NCBI GenBank assembly: GCA_017408685.1
Contig: JAFQUE010000092.1
Location: 1 to 64,000 of the forward strand
Length of the DNA stretch: 64,000 nucleotides
Reading direction: 5' to 3'
Origin: Bacteroidaceae bacterium
GTDB lineage: Bacteria; Bacteroidota; Bacteroidia; Bacteroidales; Bacteroidaceae
A program made the translations under genes and the position numbers. Below the pieces are notes generated by a model. That model had not been told where the DNA came from and ran no database searches. It was given only the letters and a program-made list of their open reading frames with translations. How positions within the stretch are numbered: the first letter of the stretch is position 1; each line of letters begins with the position of its first letter. This document shows positions 35,007 to 45,158 of the stretch, in pieces.

Positions 35007-35038
35007 CAAATATCTCTAAATAAAAATGAAAATGCAAG
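35007..35038 (-). promoter_or_regulatory. Candidate dnaA promoter
   Basis: Minus strand: CTTG (35035-35038), 20-nt spacer, GATATTTG (35007-35014); one mismatch in each box. Leader would be about 146 nt. Confidence 0.35.
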
Positions 35039-35433
35039 CAAAGAAAATCACCCGTAAATTTGTCCTTAGATAATATGCTGTATATCAGTGTCTTAGCAAA
35101 TGGGTGAAACTGACGTTTTGTTGTTTTGCGTTATTTTTTTTGGACATTGGAGTTCAATGAGTTAGGTTTCGCGTTCTCTTTTCCTCATCTTCTCGGTGTG
35201 CCCGATAAATCTTGTTTCCGTGCCTTACAGGTGCTTTTGAGGCAGTCATCCTTGTTGGCAATTTCTTTGTTTATTATTTAGAATCATTCTATATAACCGT
35301 AAAAATTTTGTTATTAAAAAAAATCTCCAATGGCTAAAAGAATGGATAATTTTGTGTCAAAAATGATTGTTTTTTCCAAATTGCCTGCTTAACTTAATAG
35401 GGCGTGGAACAATCAAATGCGTGGAACATGGGA

Positions 35434-35493
35434 GTTGAAAACTGGAAACGGAAAGTGGAAAGATGAAATGTGAAAACGGGAAAGTAAAAACGG
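35434..35493. repeat. Purine-rich heptamer array
   Basis: Seven- to eight-nt units ending in GAAA (for example GTGGAAA, GATGAAA, TGTGAAA) in a row. A 19-mer inside it (GGAAAGTGGAAAGATGAAA) is shared with the interior of mnmA at about 54079-54097. Confidence 0.65.
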
Positions 35494-35513
35494 AGAACTG
35501 TTTATAGTTTGCA

Positions 35514-37367
35514 TTATCTTACCAACTCAAGACCGAGTTCCACTCTCATTTTCTCTAAAAGAGGGTTCTTCTCCTTCAGAATCTCGTATTGCTTGGTGCG
35601 GTCACTCACGTGTCTCTCCACTACAACCTTGTTCACGTTCACTTTCATGTACGGGATGGTGCCATTGAGATATTCACTCATGCCGTTGCATATCCTTTTG
35701 CTCTCTTTCTCAAACAGTTCTGCAGCCAGTTGGTTGTCCACCGATATTGTGAATGATTTGCCTCCGTCGAATGACGGTGTCATTATCTTCATTCTGTCGG
35801 CAAGCGCCCTCTCGTTTTCCGGCAGTTTGAGCGCGAACGACATCCATGCTGTGGAGAGCGTTCCGGCGTTTATCTCTACAGTCTTGGGTGCAGTATCTGC
35901 CGGTTCAGGCATTTCGGGTTTAGCGGTGTCCTGAACCGGTTTTGTCTCATTTTGTTGTGCTGCCGAAGGAACTGTTGCCGACATTGCGCGTGAACCGCCG
36001 AACAGCCCGCCTGCGCGCTTTGCCTGCATTGCCGCGGGTCTTCCCTGCAGAACGGGACCCGGGGCTCCTGTTGCTGTCTGCTGCTGCGGTTGCGTTGCGG
36101 TTGCAGTTGTGCTTGCTGCCGTATTGCCGGCAATGGCGTTACTGTTCCCGGCGGCATTCTGATTGGTCGTTGCCGTGTGTTGTGCAGGGGTGTGGTTCTC
36201 TTCTACTTTGCTGCTCAGTCTATTGAATATGGGTTTTAACATCTTGGGGCTACGCCCCGCTCCCTCCTCGCTGTCATCCGACAACTGGGAGAGTTCTATG
36301 ATGGTCAACTCTACCAGCAAACGTTTGTTGCGGCTTGTCCTGTAGTTCATGCTGCAGTTGTTGCACAACTTTATTGCATTGAATATGAACTTGGCCTTGC
36401 ACCTTGCCGCCTGGTTCGCGTAGCGCGTACGCAACTCGTCGCTTCCTTCGAAGAGCGGTGCTGTTGCCGGGTCTCCGTTTACCAAAAGGTCTCTGAAGTG
36501 TGCCGCGGCGCCCTCGATGAATATATTGCCTTCAAATCCTTTGGTAAGGACTTCGTTGAATAGCAGCAGGGCCTGTGGTGTCTTCCCCTCAAGTACAAGG
36601 TCTGTAAACCTGAAGTAGTATTCGTAGTCCAGGACATTGAGGCTGCTTATGACTTTTGAATATGTGAGGTCTCCTTGGGTGAAACTTACCATCTGGTCGA
36701 ACAGCGAGAGCGCGTCGCGCATGCAGCCGTCCGATTTCTGTGCAATAATGCGCAGAGCCTCATGTTCGGTCTTTATACCCTCTTTTGTGGCAATTCCTTG
36801 CAGGTGAGCCATTATGTCGGCAACCTCAATGCGGCTGAAGTCGTAAATCTGGCAACGTGAAAGGATGGTGGGTATAATCTTGTGCTTTTCGGTCGTGGCA
36901 AGTATGAATATTGCGTGTGCAGGCGGTTCTTCAAGGGTCTTGAGGAATGCGTTGAATGCCGCTTGCGAAAGCATGTGTACCTCATCTATTATATATACCT
37001 TGTAGCGGCCAATCTGTGGCGGTATGCGCACCTGCTCATTGAGCGAGCGTATGTCCTCGACCGAGTTGTTGCTTGCTGCGTCCAGTTCATATATCGAGTA
37101 TGAGCGCTGTTGGTTGAACGATTGGCACGACTCGCATTGGTTGCACGGTTCTCCGTCGCTTGTGGGGTGGGTGCAGTTTATTGTCTTTGCGAAAATGCGT
37201 GCACATGTGGTCTTTCCCACGCCTCTTGGGCCGCAGAAAAGATATGCATGAGCCAGTTTCCCGTTCTGTATCGCATTCTTAAGCGTTGTTGTCAGTGACT
37301 TCTGTGCAACCACCGACTCGAAGGTGTCGGGGCGGTACTTTCTTGCCGAAACTATGTAATTCTCCAT
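35514..37367 (-). CDS. dnaX: DNA polymerase III subunits gamma/tau
   Basis: Clamp-loader ATPase, 617 residues. Walker A CGPRGVGKTTCA (45-56), a zinc site from C65, C74, C77 and C80 region (CTHPTSDGEPCNQCESC), Walker B YIIDEVHML, and sensor 1 FILATTEKHKI are clear. Residues 370-500 are an Ala/Gln/Thr-rich linker (with runs such as TTATATQPQQQ), followed by a tau-type C-terminal domain. Own promoter at 37442-37472. Confidence 0.97.
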   Translation of the reverse strand: MENYIVSARKYRPDTFESVVAQKSLTTTLKNAIQNGKLAHAYLFCGPRGVGKTTCARIFAKTINCTHPTSDGEPCNQCESCQSFNQQRSYSIYELDAASNNSVEDIRSLNEQVRIPPQIGRYKVYIIDEVHMLSQAAFNAFLKTLEEPPAHAIFILATTEKHKIIPTILSRCQIYDFSRIEVADIMAHLQGIATKEGIKTEHEALRIIAQKSDGCMRDALSLFDQMVSFTQGDLTYSKVISSLNVLDYEYYFRFTDLVLEGKTPQALLLFNEVLTKGFEGNIFIEGAAAHFRDLLVNGDPATAPLFEGSDELRTRYANQAARCKAKFIFNAIKLCNNCSMNYRTSRNKRLLVELTIIELSQLSDDSEEGAGRSPKMLKPIFNRLSSKVEENHTPAQHTATTNQNAAGNSNAIAGNTAASTTATATQPQQQTATGAPGPVLQGRPAAMQAKRAGGLFGGSRAMSATVPSAAQQNETKPVQDTAKPEMPEPADTAPKTVEINAGTLSTAWMSFALKLPENERALADRMKIMTPSFDGGKSFTISVDNQLAAELFEKESKRICNGMSEYLNGTIPYMKVNVNKVVVERHVSDRTKQYEILKEKNPLLEKMRVELGLELVR

Positions 37368-37441
37368 GTGTTAGGTTGGCTTGCGGTTGTTGTGCCCTAA
37401 CGCCCCGGCGGGCTCTTTGGGCATGTAACTATAATACTATA

Positions 37442-37472
37442 CAAAGATAGTACAAACTGCTTGCCGAACAAA
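37442..37472 (-). promoter_or_regulatory. Promoter of dnaX
   Basis: Minus strand: TTTG (37469-37472), 19-nt spacer, TATCTTTG (37442-37449): full consensus match, leader about 68 nt. Confidence 0.8.
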
Positions 37473-37514
37473 ATTGTTGCGCTGTTTTCTCTGCGGCAGC
37501 AGTTCATTTCTGCA

Positions 37515-38090
37515 TTACTTTATCTTGTTGGGGTTCTTGGCCGCAAAGTCGGCCCATGATGAATATTTCTTGTCGCCAGTTGGTTTGCCCCGTTGTATGA
37601 AATGGCAGAATGCAGCGCCAAGCGCGTCGGTGGCGTCCATGAACTGCGGCATTTCTTCGCCCGAGATGTTGAGCATGCGGCGCAGCATGTCGGCAACCTG
37701 CTCCTTGGAGGCAGAACCGTTGCCGGTGATAGCCATTTTAATTTTCATGGGGGCATATTCGTGTATGGGTACCTGCCGGCTGATGGCAGCAGCGATGGCA
37801 ACACCTTGGGCGCGCCCCAGTTTGAGCATGCTTTGCACGTTTTTGCCGAAGAACGGTGCCTCAATGGCAAGTTCGTCGGGAAGGAATGAGTTTATGAGTC
37901 CCTGTACACGGTTGAATATTTCACCCAGTTTCATGTACATGTCCTTGCATTTGCGCAGGTCGATGACGCCCATTGCGATGAGGCGTGCACGGTTACCGTT
38001 CACGCCTATGAAAGCATAGCCCATGATGTTTGTGCCCGGGTCAATGCCCATTATTACCCTGTCGTCTGTGGGGTGGTAGCCGTTTGTCAT
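37515..38090 (-). CDS. ruvC: Holliday junction resolvase RuvC
   Basis: Resolves recombination intermediates with RuvAB. About 191 residues from the ATG at 38090, which overlaps the stop of the phosphatase gene by 4 nt (ATGA), a strong reason for this start. Catalytic acids: D of [14 protein letters not shown] of [11 protein letters not shown], and the D pair of [14 protein letters not shown]. The C-terminal extension beyond the fold is short and basic. The operon order cdd-phosphatase-ruvC is on one transcript. Confidence 0.97.
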   Translation of the reverse strand: MTNGYHPTDDRVIMGIDPGTNIMGYAFIGVNGNRARLIAMGVIDLRKCKDMYMKLGEIFNRVQGLINSFLPDELAIEAPFFGKNVQSMLKLGRAQGVAIAAAISRQVPIHEYAPMKIKMAITGNGSASKEQVADMLRRMLNISGEEMPQFMDATDALGAAFCHFIQRGKPTGDKKYSSWADFAAKNPNKIK

Positions 38091-38557
38091 AGGTTCAAAT
38101 AATTGAACAGGGCCTTGCACCCTTTTTCTATCTCCTTGTATGTCTTGTCGAAATTGCCGTGATACCATGGGTCCGATATGTCGGCGCCGGAGCAGCGCTG
38201 TGGTTCGTCGGCTGCAAAATCGAGAAGTTTCCATACTTTCCCTTCACAGTCGCACCCGATTATGCGCATGAGGTTACGTACATTGTACTCTTCCATTACA
38301 ATAACCATGTCGAAGTTATTGTAGTCATCAATGGTGAAGCGTCTTGCACGGTGTCCGCTGCAGGGGATTCCGTGTTGCGACAGTGTGTACCCGGCAGGAT
38401 GGTATATTCCGTTGCCAATCTCCTCGCTGCTTGTGGCAGACGATTCGATATGCACCCTATCGTGGCACTGTGCCTTGCGCACAGTCTCTTTCATTATGAA
38501 TTCTGCCATTGGCGAACGGCAAATGTTGCCATGGCACACGAACATTATCTTTTTCAT
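38087..38557 (-). CDS. Low-molecular-weight protein tyrosine phosphatase
   Basis: 156 residues. The P-loop [10 protein letters not shown] (C8, R14) and the general-acid segment [10 protein letters not shown] are intact, so the enzyme should be active. In capsule clusters such proteins reverse Wzc-type kinases, but this one is 13 kb away within a housekeeping operon; its target is unknown. Separated by 5 nt from cdd and overlapping ruvC by 4 nt. Confidence 0.94.
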   Translation of the reverse strand: MKKIMFVCHGNICRSPMAEFIMKETVRKAQCHDRVHIESSATSSEEIGNGIYHPAGYTLSQHGIPCSGHRARRFTIDDYNNFDMVIVMEEYNVRNLMRIIGCDCEGKVWKLLDFAADEPQRCSGADISDPWYHGNFDKTYKEIEKGCKALFNYLNL

Positions 38558-38562
38558 TTCTC

Positions 38563-39045
38563 TTATTCCAAAAATGCCGAATCAAAAGAGAGCGGCAACA
38601 GAGCCTTGATACCATCCTCGATAATATAACATTGCTTTGCTCCGTAAAGGATTATCCTTATTGTGTTGCCGAATCGTTTTTCAGTTTCCAGAATTACCTG
38701 GCGGCATGCGCCACATGGCGGTATGGGCATTTCAAGTTCACCTTGTGCAGTGCGGGCGGCAATGGCAAGTGTCTCTACGGCCTCGTTAGGGTATTGGGAG
38801 TTTGCCCAAAAGAGCGTAGTGCGCTCGGCGCACAATCCCGATGGGTAGGCGGCATTCTCCTGATTGCTGCCGCTTACAATGGTTCCGTTGCTCAGTCTCA
38901 CTGCTGCGCCCACGTTGAAATTAGAGTAAACGGCATAACTGTTGGCTGTGGCGGCACGTGCTGCGTCAACCACTTCTCTGTCTGCTGTCTGCAACTCGTC
39001 GTATGTGCAAACGGCAACCTTTGTCTGCAGAATCATCTCCTTCAT
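38563..39045 (-). CDS. cdd: Cytidine deaminase
   Basis: Pyrimidine salvage enzyme, 160 residues, the tetrameric zinc type. Zinc and catalysis: C72-A-E74 (SGLCAERTTLF) and PCGACRQ (C111, C114). The segment YSNFNVGAAV with the substrate-binding residues is present. First gene of the operon with the phosphatase and ruvC. Confidence 0.95.
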   Translation of the reverse strand: MKEMILQTKVAVCTYDELQTADREVVDAARAATANSYAVYSNFNVGAAVRLSNGTIVSGSNQENAAYPSGLCAERTTLFWANSQYPNEAVETLAIAARTAQGELEMPIPPCGACRQVILETEKRFGNTIRIILYGAKQCYIIEDGIKALLPLSFDSAFLE

Positions 39046-39073
39046 AATGCGTCGGTTTATGTTTTTATTACTG

Positions 39074-39081
39074 CGAAGATA
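39074..39081 (-). promoter_or_regulatory. Possible -7 element of cdd
   Basis: TATCTTCG on the minus strand, one mismatch to TAnnTTTG, with TTGA 19 nt upstream. Weak. Confidence 0.35.
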
Positions 39082-39200
39082 AGCAAATAGTTGCTCAAAA
39101 TCAATTCGGAAACTCTTTTTTATATCTAAAAATGTATGTTTTCTTTTTCCTCCCGACTACATAGCCCGCTATGTGTTCTTCGTAAAATAAAAAAACATCC

Positions 39201-39208
39201 TATCTTTG
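39201..39208 (+). promoter_or_regulatory. -7 element of the glucosaminidase gene
   Basis: TATCTTTG, a full match; the -33 box is not clear. It is 62 nt upstream of the ATG. Confidence 0.5.
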
Positions 39209-39270
39209 CGATATGAATTCAAACAACTTCATGTTCATTTTTTATTGTAAACGATTGATAAATTCTGCAA

Positions 39271-40161
39271 ATGAGAAACTATAATATATTCATACTTGCG
39301 GCACTTCTCCTTTTTACAGGTTGTGTGTCGTTCAAAGGACAACAGGTTACAGAATACAGGGGCAGCGACGATTATGACAGTTATGTGCGCACATACTATC
39401 CCCTTGCGGTGGAACAGATGAAGAAGTACGGTATTCCGGCAAGCATTACCCTTGCCCAGGGATTGCTGGAGAGCGGTGCAGGCAAGAGTGAACTGTCGCG
39501 CAAGTCGAACAACCATTTCGGCATAAAGGCCGACAAGAGTTGGAAAGGCCGTACGGTCTCTTCGATGGACAACGGGCGCATGTGCAAGTTCCGCAAGTAC
39601 AGCGATGTCAGCGGTTCTTATGAGGACCACTCCAAATTTCTTGTGGGCAGGCAGCGTTATGCGTTCCTGTTCGAACTGGCACCGGACGATTACAAAGGTT
39701 GGGCAAAGGGCCTTAAACAGGCCGGGTATGCCGAGGACAGCAAGTATCCGCAGAAACTCATAAACCTCATCGAGAGATATAATCTGCAACGTTTCGACGC
39801 TCCCTCTCCAATAGGCGGCGGCAGGGTAGTGCGTGATGTCAACGGAGTACCGTACATTATTGCCGAGGTGGGGGACAGAATGACCCTGCTGGCAGGCGAA
39901 CTTGGTCTGTCGGTTAGGAAACTCAGGAAATATAACGACATACACGATAAACGTGAACCGGTTCCCGGCGAGAGACTCTTTTTGAAGAAAAAGAGGAGCA
40001 AGGCTGCAAAAGGCAGCAATTTCCACACTACTGCAAGCGGCGAGAGCCTCTATACAATATCACAAGAATATGGTATAAGACTAATGAAACTGTATGACCT
40101 TAATCCGCAATACAGGAGTTATACCAAACTGAAGGTCGGGGACATAATAAGACTGAGGTAA
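39271..40161 (+). CDS. Glucosaminidase (GH73) lipoprotein with LysM domains
   Basis: 296 residues. A lipoprotein signal ends LLLFTGC (Cys at 18). The glucosaminidase domain (about 36-168) has SITLAQGLLESGAGKSELSRKSNNHFGIK with the catalytic Glu, and SYEDHSKFL. Two LysM-like units follow: one at about 196-238 (YIIAEVGDRMTLLAGELGLSVRKLRKYN) and a clear one at the end (HTTASGESLYTISQEYGIRLMKLYDLNPQ). It should cut N-acetylglucosaminyl bonds of peptidoglycan and hold the wall through LysM. Confidence 0.95.
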   Translation: MRNYNIFILAALLLFTGCVSFKGQQVTEYRGSDDYDSYVRTYYPLAVEQMKKYGIPASITLAQGLLESGAGKSELSRKSNNHFGIKADKSWKGRTVSSMDNGRMCKFRKYSDVSGSYEDHSKFLVGRQRYAFLFELAPDDYKGWAKGLKQAGYAEDSKYPQKLINLIERYNLQRFDAPSPIGGGRVVRDVNGVPYIIAEVGDRMTLLAGELGLSVRKLRKYNDIHDKREPVPGERLFLKKKRSKAAKGSNFHTTASGESLYTISQEYGIRLMKLYDLNPQYRSYTKLKVGDIIRLR

Positions 40162-40172
40162 AAAACAGCCTG

Positions 40173-40508
40173 TTATTTATTCTTTTCAATCTCTGCCGGA
40201 ATGCGGTAGGCAGTGTAGAGTTCCATGAGTGCACCGCATAGCATAACCGCAATCCACTCATTGTTGTGCAGTGTGAGCATGAGCACTCCTGCTGTCACAA
40301 GCAGCAATGCACCAATCTGCTGCTGGTTAACAAGTCTGCGCACGGTAAAGGTCTTGTGCCTTGGTCTCAGAATGAACTGCGTTACAGCGAACACAACGGC
40401 TCCCGTAGTGTAGATATATGCATAAATCCCGGGCAGGAACAAGCGTGAAACTGCGCCGAATAGCAGCACTGCCGCCGCAATCATGTATATGAATCTTATT
40501 GCTTTCAT
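40173..40508 (-). CDS. Small integral membrane protein
   Basis: 111 residues with four hydrophobic segments (about 5-25, 28-47, 66-83, 86-103) and a basic loop RPRHKTFTVRRLVNQQ in the middle. I do not recognise a characterised family; homologues appear as conserved hypothetical proteins in Bacteroidales as far as I recall. It follows the DivIC-like gene by 6 nt, so the pair is co-transcribed, and a link to the cell envelope or division is possible but not shown. Confidence 0.75.
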   Translation of the reverse strand: MKAIRFIYMIAAAVLLFGAVSRLFLPGIYAYIYTTGAVVFAVTQFILRPRHKTFTVRRLVNQQQIGALLLVTAGVLMLTLHNNEWIAVMLCGALMELYTAYRIPAEIEKNK

Positions 40509-40514
40509 CTTGAC

Positions 40515-40820
40515 TTAATCCTCAATTATAAACACATCCTCGTCGGCAGTGTGCATGTTATACTTGTCACGGCAAATCTTCTCGATTTCCCTGATATCGC
40601 CGTTCGGTCCAATACGGTCGTTCTTGCGCTCAATTTCAAGCGAGTCGCGTTTCATCCGGGCAATCTCATCTTCAAGTTCGGCAATCTTGTGTCTGTTCTC
40701 AAAATGCCTTATCATGCTCTTGTCATCTATGAGTACCACAATGACAAGAAAAATGATTGTCACAAAAAGATATTTGTGACTTTTTATCCAGTTGAATATT
40801 TTTGTGAATCTTGCGAACAT
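40515..40820 (-). CDS. FtsB/DivIC-like septum formation initiator protein
   Basis: About 101 residues: a short basic N-terminus, one transmembrane helix (YLFVTIIFLVIVVLI, about 18-32), then a coiled coil (RHKIAELEDEIARMKRDSLEIERKNDRI) and a conserved end with IREIEKICRDKYNMHTADEDVFII. This is the layout of FtsB/DivIC proteins, which bridge early and late divisome proteins. ATG at 40820 is preferred over the TTG at 40826. Confidence 0.9.
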   Translation of the reverse strand: MFARFTKIFNWIKSHKYLFVTIIFLVIVVLIDDKSMIRHFENRHKIAELEDEIARMKRDSLEIERKNDRIGPNGDIREIEKICRDKYNMHTADEDVFIIED

Positions 40821-40950
40821 AACCAATCAGTTTCAATGTGCGAAGATAATAAAAAAAGGATACAAAACAGAGAGCGGTTCAAATATAAAAATACCTATTA
40901 TATAATAAAACACTCTTTTTTGAGTTATAATATCGATAAACAGGTATTCC

Positions 40951-42939
40951 GTGAACAGAAACGTATGCTACATATCACTATTTCTCCTGCTGCTCGCCGT
41001 TGTGTCGTGCAGTAGCGAAAAGGCCATAAAGAAAGGTGATAAACTCGCCGCCATTATGGAGTACCATGAGGCTGCCAAGGAGTACAAGAAGGCCTACAGG
41101 AAGGTTTCACCCAAAGAGCGGGCGAAGCGTGCCGAGGTTGCGTGGAAACTTGCCGAATGTTATCGCAAGAGCAATAGTCCGGTGTTTGCGGCCGCTGCCT
41201 ACCAGAATGCGGTACGTTACGGTTACCCCGATTCCACAGCGCTCCTTCACCTTGCCGGAACACAGTTGCAGAAGGGCGACTACAAGGCATCGGAGAAGAG
41301 TTATCGTCAATTCCTTGAGATTGCTCCCGATAATCGCATGGCACAGGTTGGTCTGCAATCGGCAATCCAATCGGTGGACTGGAAAAAGAATCCCAACCGT
41401 TATATTGTAAAGAAATCAAAGGATCTCAACGGCCAGCGCAGTGACTTCTGTCCCATGTTCGTGGGCGAGGACACCACTATGATAATAACCACCACAACCC
41501 GCAAGGACGCAAGCGGCGAGGACCTCAACGGAATAACCGGGCAAAAGTATGCCGACCTCTTCTTGACAAAACTCGATGAGAAAGGCCGTTGGCAAAAGAG
41601 CGAGAAGATTGAGAGCGATGTGAACAGCGAGTTCGAGGACGGCGCATGTGCTTTCACCCCCGACGGCAAGGTAATGTACTTCACCCGTTGCGTTACCGAC
41701 CCACAGTATCCCCGTTACGCAGCCATATACAAGAGTAACCGCAGCGACGCCTCTTGGAGCAAACCCGAACAGGTCGTCATCTCCCGTGACACCCTCTCGC
41801 TCTATGCCCACCCGGCGGTATCGCCTGACGGTAACTGGCTCTACTTTACATCCAATATGGCGGGTGGCTTCGGAGGGCTTGACCTTTGGCGTTTCTACAT
41901 AGGTGCAAGTCGTGCCATGGAGGGCGTGGTTGAGAACCTTGGTCCCATGATTAATACCGAGGGTAACGAACAGTTCCCCACTTTTGGTCCCAAAGGAGAA
42001 CTCTTCTTCTCGTCCGACGGTTATCCCGGAATGGGCGGTCTTGACATCTATTATGCTACAGTGCAGAACGATACGGTGTGGACGGTTGCAAATATGGGTG
42101 CCCCCGTCAATTCCAACGGCGATGACTTCGGCATGACGTTTGCTCCGGGACTCTATCGCGGGTTCTTCTCATCCAACCGTGGCGATGCCCGCGGGTGGGA
42201 CCACATATACTCTTTCTTCCTGCCCGAAACCGTGCATATGCTTCGTGGCTGGATATATGAGAAGGATGGTTATGAACTTCCCGAAGGCGTCATATACATG
42301 ATTGGCGATGACGGCACGAACAGCAGTTTCGGTGTAATGAACGACGGTTCCTACAGCGTGCGTGTGACTCCCGGCGTCAAGTATGTGTTGTTGGGAACCT
42401 GCAAGGGTTATCTGAATGCCATGCAGGAACTTGCTGCTGACAGCGTCGAGGGGAACATGGAGTACCAACTCGACTTTGCCCTTGCCTCAATAACCAAACC
42501 GGTGCTCATTGATAATATCTTCTACGAATATGACAAGGCGACTCTGACGCCCGAGTCTACTGCCTCGCTCGACGAACTTGTGAGGTTGCTTGGCCTCAAT
42601 CCCAATGTCACAATAGAACTTGGTTCTCATTGCGACTTGCGCGGTAGCGACAAATATAACCAACGGCTTTCCCAAGCACGTGCCGAATCGGTGGTCGAGT
42701 ATCTTGTAAGCAAGGGTGTGGAAAAGGAGCGCCTGACTGCAACTGGTTATGGCGAAGGTGCCCCCAAGGTCGTGACAAAGAAGTTGGGCGAGAAGTACAC
42801 TTTCCTAAAAGAGGGTGATGTGCTCGATGAGGCCTTTATCAACGCTCTTGAAAGCGAAGAGCAGAAGGAGGCTTGCCATGCTCTCAACCGCCGTACCGAA
42901 TTCCAGGTACTGCGCACCACTTATAGATTGTATGAGTAA
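40951..42939 (+). CDS. PorE-like type IX secretion lipoprotein (TPR, PD40 propeller, OmpA)
   Basis: 662 residues. A signal with lipobox VVSC (Cys at 20) is followed by a TPR-like region (about 30-130, AAKEYKKAYRK and AAAYQNAVRYGYPDS), a PD40/WD40-like propeller (about 165-430, with repeats such as AVSPDGNWLYFTSNMAGGFGG and TFGPKGELFFSSDGYPGMGG), a small carboxypeptidase-regulatory-like domain (about 435-500), and a C-terminal OmpA domain (FYEYDKATLTPES, ELGSHCDLRGSDKYNQRLSQARAE). This order is that of P. gingivalis PG1058/PorE. GTG start. A strong hairpin follows. Confidence 0.87.
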   Translation: MNRNVCYISLFLLLLAVVSCSSEKAIKKGDKLAAIMEYHEAAKEYKKAYRKVSPKERAKRAEVAWKLAECYRKSNSPVFAAAAYQNAVRYGYPDSTALLHLAGTQLQKGDYKASEKSYRQFLEIAPDNRMAQVGLQSAIQSVDWKKNPNRYIVKKSKDLNGQRSDFCPMFVGEDTTMIITTTTRKDASGEDLNGITGQKYADLFLTKLDEKGRWQKSEKIESDVNSEFEDGACAFTPDGKVMYFTRCVTDPQYPRYAAIYKSNRSDASWSKPEQVVISRDTLSLYAHPAVSPDGNWLYFTSNMAGGFGGLDLWRFYIGASRAMEGVVENLGPMINTEGNEQFPTFGPKGELFFSSDGYPGMGGLDIYYATVQNDTVWTVANMGAPVNSNGDDFGMTFAPGLYRGFFSSNRGDARGWDHIYSFFLPETVHMLRGWIYEKDGYELPEGVIYMIGDDGTNSSFGVMNDGSYSVRVTPGVKYVLLGTCKGYLNAMQELAADSVEGNMEYQLDFALASITKPVLIDNIFYEYDKATLTPESTASLDELVRLLGLNPNVTIELGSHCDLRGSDKYNQRLSQARAESVVEYLVSKGVEKERLTATGYGEGAPKVVTKKLGEKYTFLKEGDVLDEAFINALESEEQKEACHALNRRTEFQVLRTTYRLYE

Positions 42940-42951
42940 GGGGCGCAAAAA

Positions 42952-42981
42952 AATCCCTTTCCCATGGATGGGGAAGGGATT
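42952..42981 (-). terminator. Terminator of mutAB (also between convergent genes)
   Basis: AATCCCTTTCCC pairs with GGGGAAGGGATT (12 bp with one wobble), 6-nt loop. On the minus strand TTTTTTT follows the stem, so it ends the mutB transcript; on the plus strand the T-run is poor. Confidence 0.88.
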
Positions 42982-43002
42982 CTATAGATAAACCTAATTG
43001 TC

Positions 43003-45147
43003 TTACTCTTCGCCGAGCAGTATCTCCATCAGTTGGCAAGCGGCTTTTGAAACACTTGTACCGGGGCCGAAGATTCCGACAACGCCTGCCTTGTACAGGA
43101 AATCGTAGTCCTGTGCGGGGATTACACCGCCGGCAAAAACCATGATGTCGCTACGCCCTAACTTGTCAAGTTCCTCAATGAGTTGTGGCACAAGTGTCTT
43201 GTGTCCTGCCGCAAGTGACGACACGCCCACGGCATGTACGTCATTCTCCACTGCCTGGCGGGCAACCTCGGAAGGTGTCTGGAACAGCATGCCCATGTCC
43301 ACGTCGAAACCGCAGTCGGCATAGCCGGTGGCTACAACCTTGGCGCCGCGGTCGTGCCCGTCCTGGCCCATCTTGGCAATCATTACTCGGGGACGGCGTC
43401 CCTCTCTCTTCGCAAACTCTTCGGTCAAACGGCAGGCTTTCTCAAAGTTCCCGTCGTTTCTGCTTTCTGCTGAATACACGCCTGAAATGGTTCTTATTAT
43501 TGCCTTGTAGCGTCCTGCTACCTCTTCACATGCGTCGGAAATCTCGCCCAGTGTGGCACGTACGTGCGCTGCCTCAACGGCTGCTTCAAGCAGGTTGCCT
43601 TCGCCGGTGCGGGCATACTCCGTGATTTTCTCAAGTGCGGCTTTCACTGCGTTCTCATTGCGCCCGGCACGGTTGCGCTCAATGGCTGCAAGTTGCTCCT
43701 GGCGCACTGCGGTGTTGTCAATCTCAAGGATATCGATAGGCTCTTCCTCGGCAAGGCAATAGGCGTTTGTGCCCACAATAACCTGCTTGCCGCTGTCAAT
43801 GCGTGCCTGGGTGCGGGCTGCAGCCTCCTCAATGCGCATTTTGGGAATGCCGGTCTCAATGGCTTTTGCCATGCCGCCGAGTTCCTCAATTTCCTGTATC
43901 AGTTTCCAAGCCTTGTCGGCAATCTCCTGTGTCAGGCTCTCGACATAGTAGGAACCTCCCCACGGGTCTACAACGCGGCAGATGTTTGTCTCCTCCTGCA
44001 GGTAAATCTGGGTATTGCGGGCAATACGTGCCGAGAAGTCGGTGGGCAGTGCAATGGCCTCGTCGAGCGCGTTGGTGTGCAGCGATTGGGTGTGTCCCAT
44101 TGCTGCGCTCATGGCCTCTATCACCGTGCGCCCCACATTGTTGAATGGGTCTTGCTCGGTGAGTGACCAACCCGATGTCTGGCAGTGTGTGCGCAACGCC
44201 ATCGACTTGGGGTTCTTGGGGTTGAACTGCTTTATAATCTTTGCCCACAACATACGTGCTGCGCGCATTTTTGCAATCTCCATGAACGGGTTCATGCCAA
44301 TGCCCCAGAAAAAAGAGAGGCGCGGAGCGAATGCGTCGATGTCAATGCCGGCCTCGACTCCTGTGCGCACATACTCGAGTCCGTCGGCAAGAGTGTAGGC
44401 GAGTTCAATGTCGGCCGACGCGCCTGCTTCCTGCATGTGGTAACCGCTGATTGATATCGAGTTGAACTTTGGCATTTTCTGCGATGTATATGCGAAAATG
44501 TCGCCTATTATACGCATTGAGAATGCAGGTGGGTAGATGTATGTATTGCGCACCATGAACTCCTTGAGGATGTCGTTCTGTATGGTACCGGCCATCTCCT
44601 CCAACTTTGCGCCCTGCTCAAGCGCTGCGTTTATGTAGAATGCGAGCACGGGGAGAACTGCTCCGTTCATGGTCATTGAGACTGACATTTTGTTCAAGGG
44701 TATGCCATCGAACAACTGTTCCATGTTCTCCATGCAGCAGATTGATACTCCGGCCTTGCCCACATCGCCCACAACGCGTTCATTGTCGGGGTTGTAACCG
44801 CGGTGCGTGGGGAGGTCGAATGCCACAGAAAGGCCTTTCTGCCCCGAGGCGAGGTTACGGCGGTAGAACGCGTTGCTCTCCTCGGCTGTGGAGAATCCCG
44901 CATACTGGCGTATTGTCCATGGACGGAAAACGTACATCATGGAGTAAGGACCGCGCAGGAATGGCGGAATGCCGGCTGCATAGTCAAGATGTTCCATCTC
45001 TTTGAGGTCGTCGGCCGTGTATACAGGCTTTACCTTAATCTGCTCGGGAGTCTCCCATATATCGTTGCTGTTCCCTGTCGCAGTTGTGCAGCATGCGGCG
45101 TTTGCCCCTGCACCGAATATATCTATGTTTCTGAAATCTTTTCTCAT
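43003..45147 (-). CDS. mutB: Methylmalonyl-CoA mutase, large (catalytic) subunit
   Basis: Converts succinyl-CoA to methylmalonyl-CoA in the succinate-to-propionate pathway of Bacteroidales, or the reverse. 714 residues: an N-terminal substrate barrel with [35 protein letters not shown] and [19 protein letters not shown]; a C-terminal cobalamin domain with DGHDRG (596-601; His ligates cobalt), SSLAAGH and [11 protein letters not shown]. It follows mutA after 11 nt and ends before a terminator. Confidence 0.98.
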   Translation of the reverse strand: MRKDFRNIDIFGAGANAACCTTATGNSNDIWETPEQIKVKPVYTADDLKEMEHLDYAAGIPPFLRGPYSMMYVFRPWTIRQYAGFSTAEESNAFYRRNLASGQKGLSVAFDLPTHRGYNPDNERVVGDVGKAGVSICCMENMEQLFDGIPLNKMSVSMTMNGAVLPVLAFYINAALEQGAKLEEMAGTIQNDILKEFMVRNTYIYPPAFSMRIIGDIFAYTSQKMPKFNSISISGYHMQEAGASADIELAYTLADGLEYVRTGVEAGIDIDAFAPRLSFFWGIGMNPFMEIAKMRAARMLWAKIIKQFNPKNPKSMALRTHCQTSGWSLTEQDPFNNVGRTVIEAMSAAMGHTQSLHTNALDEAIALPTDFSARIARNTQIYLQEETNICRVVDPWGGSYYVESLTQEIADKAWKLIQEIEELGGMAKAIETGIPKMRIEEAAARTQARIDSGKQVIVGTNAYCLAEEEPIDILEIDNTAVRQEQLAAIERNRAGRNENAVKAALEKITEYARTGEGNLLEAAVEAAHVRATLGEISDACEEVAGRYKAIIRTISGVYSAESRNDGNFEKACRLTEEFAKREGRRPRVMIAKMGQDGHDRGAKVVATGYADCGFDVDMGMLFQTPSEVARQAVENDVHAVGVSSLAAGHKTLVPQLIEELDKLGRSDIMVFAGGVIPAQDYDFLYKAGVVGIFGPGTSVSKAACQLMEILLGEE

Positions 45148-45158
45148 GGCTATGCTTC

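Larger units (their letters stand above)
34855..35513. other. Long AT-rich intergenic region upstream of dnaA
   Basis: 659 nt between dnaX and dnaA. No frame looks coding. It holds a weak candidate dnaA promoter near 35007-35038 and a purine-rich heptamer array near 35434-35493. One degenerate DnaA-box-like octamer (ATGGATAA, about 35342-35349) is not enough to call an origin. A small RNA cannot be excluded. Confidence 0.6.

Noticed and set aside
34855-35513. Chromosomal origin next to dnaA
   Set aside because: Only one degenerate DnaA-box-like sequence; no cluster and no clear unwinding element beyond general AT-richness.
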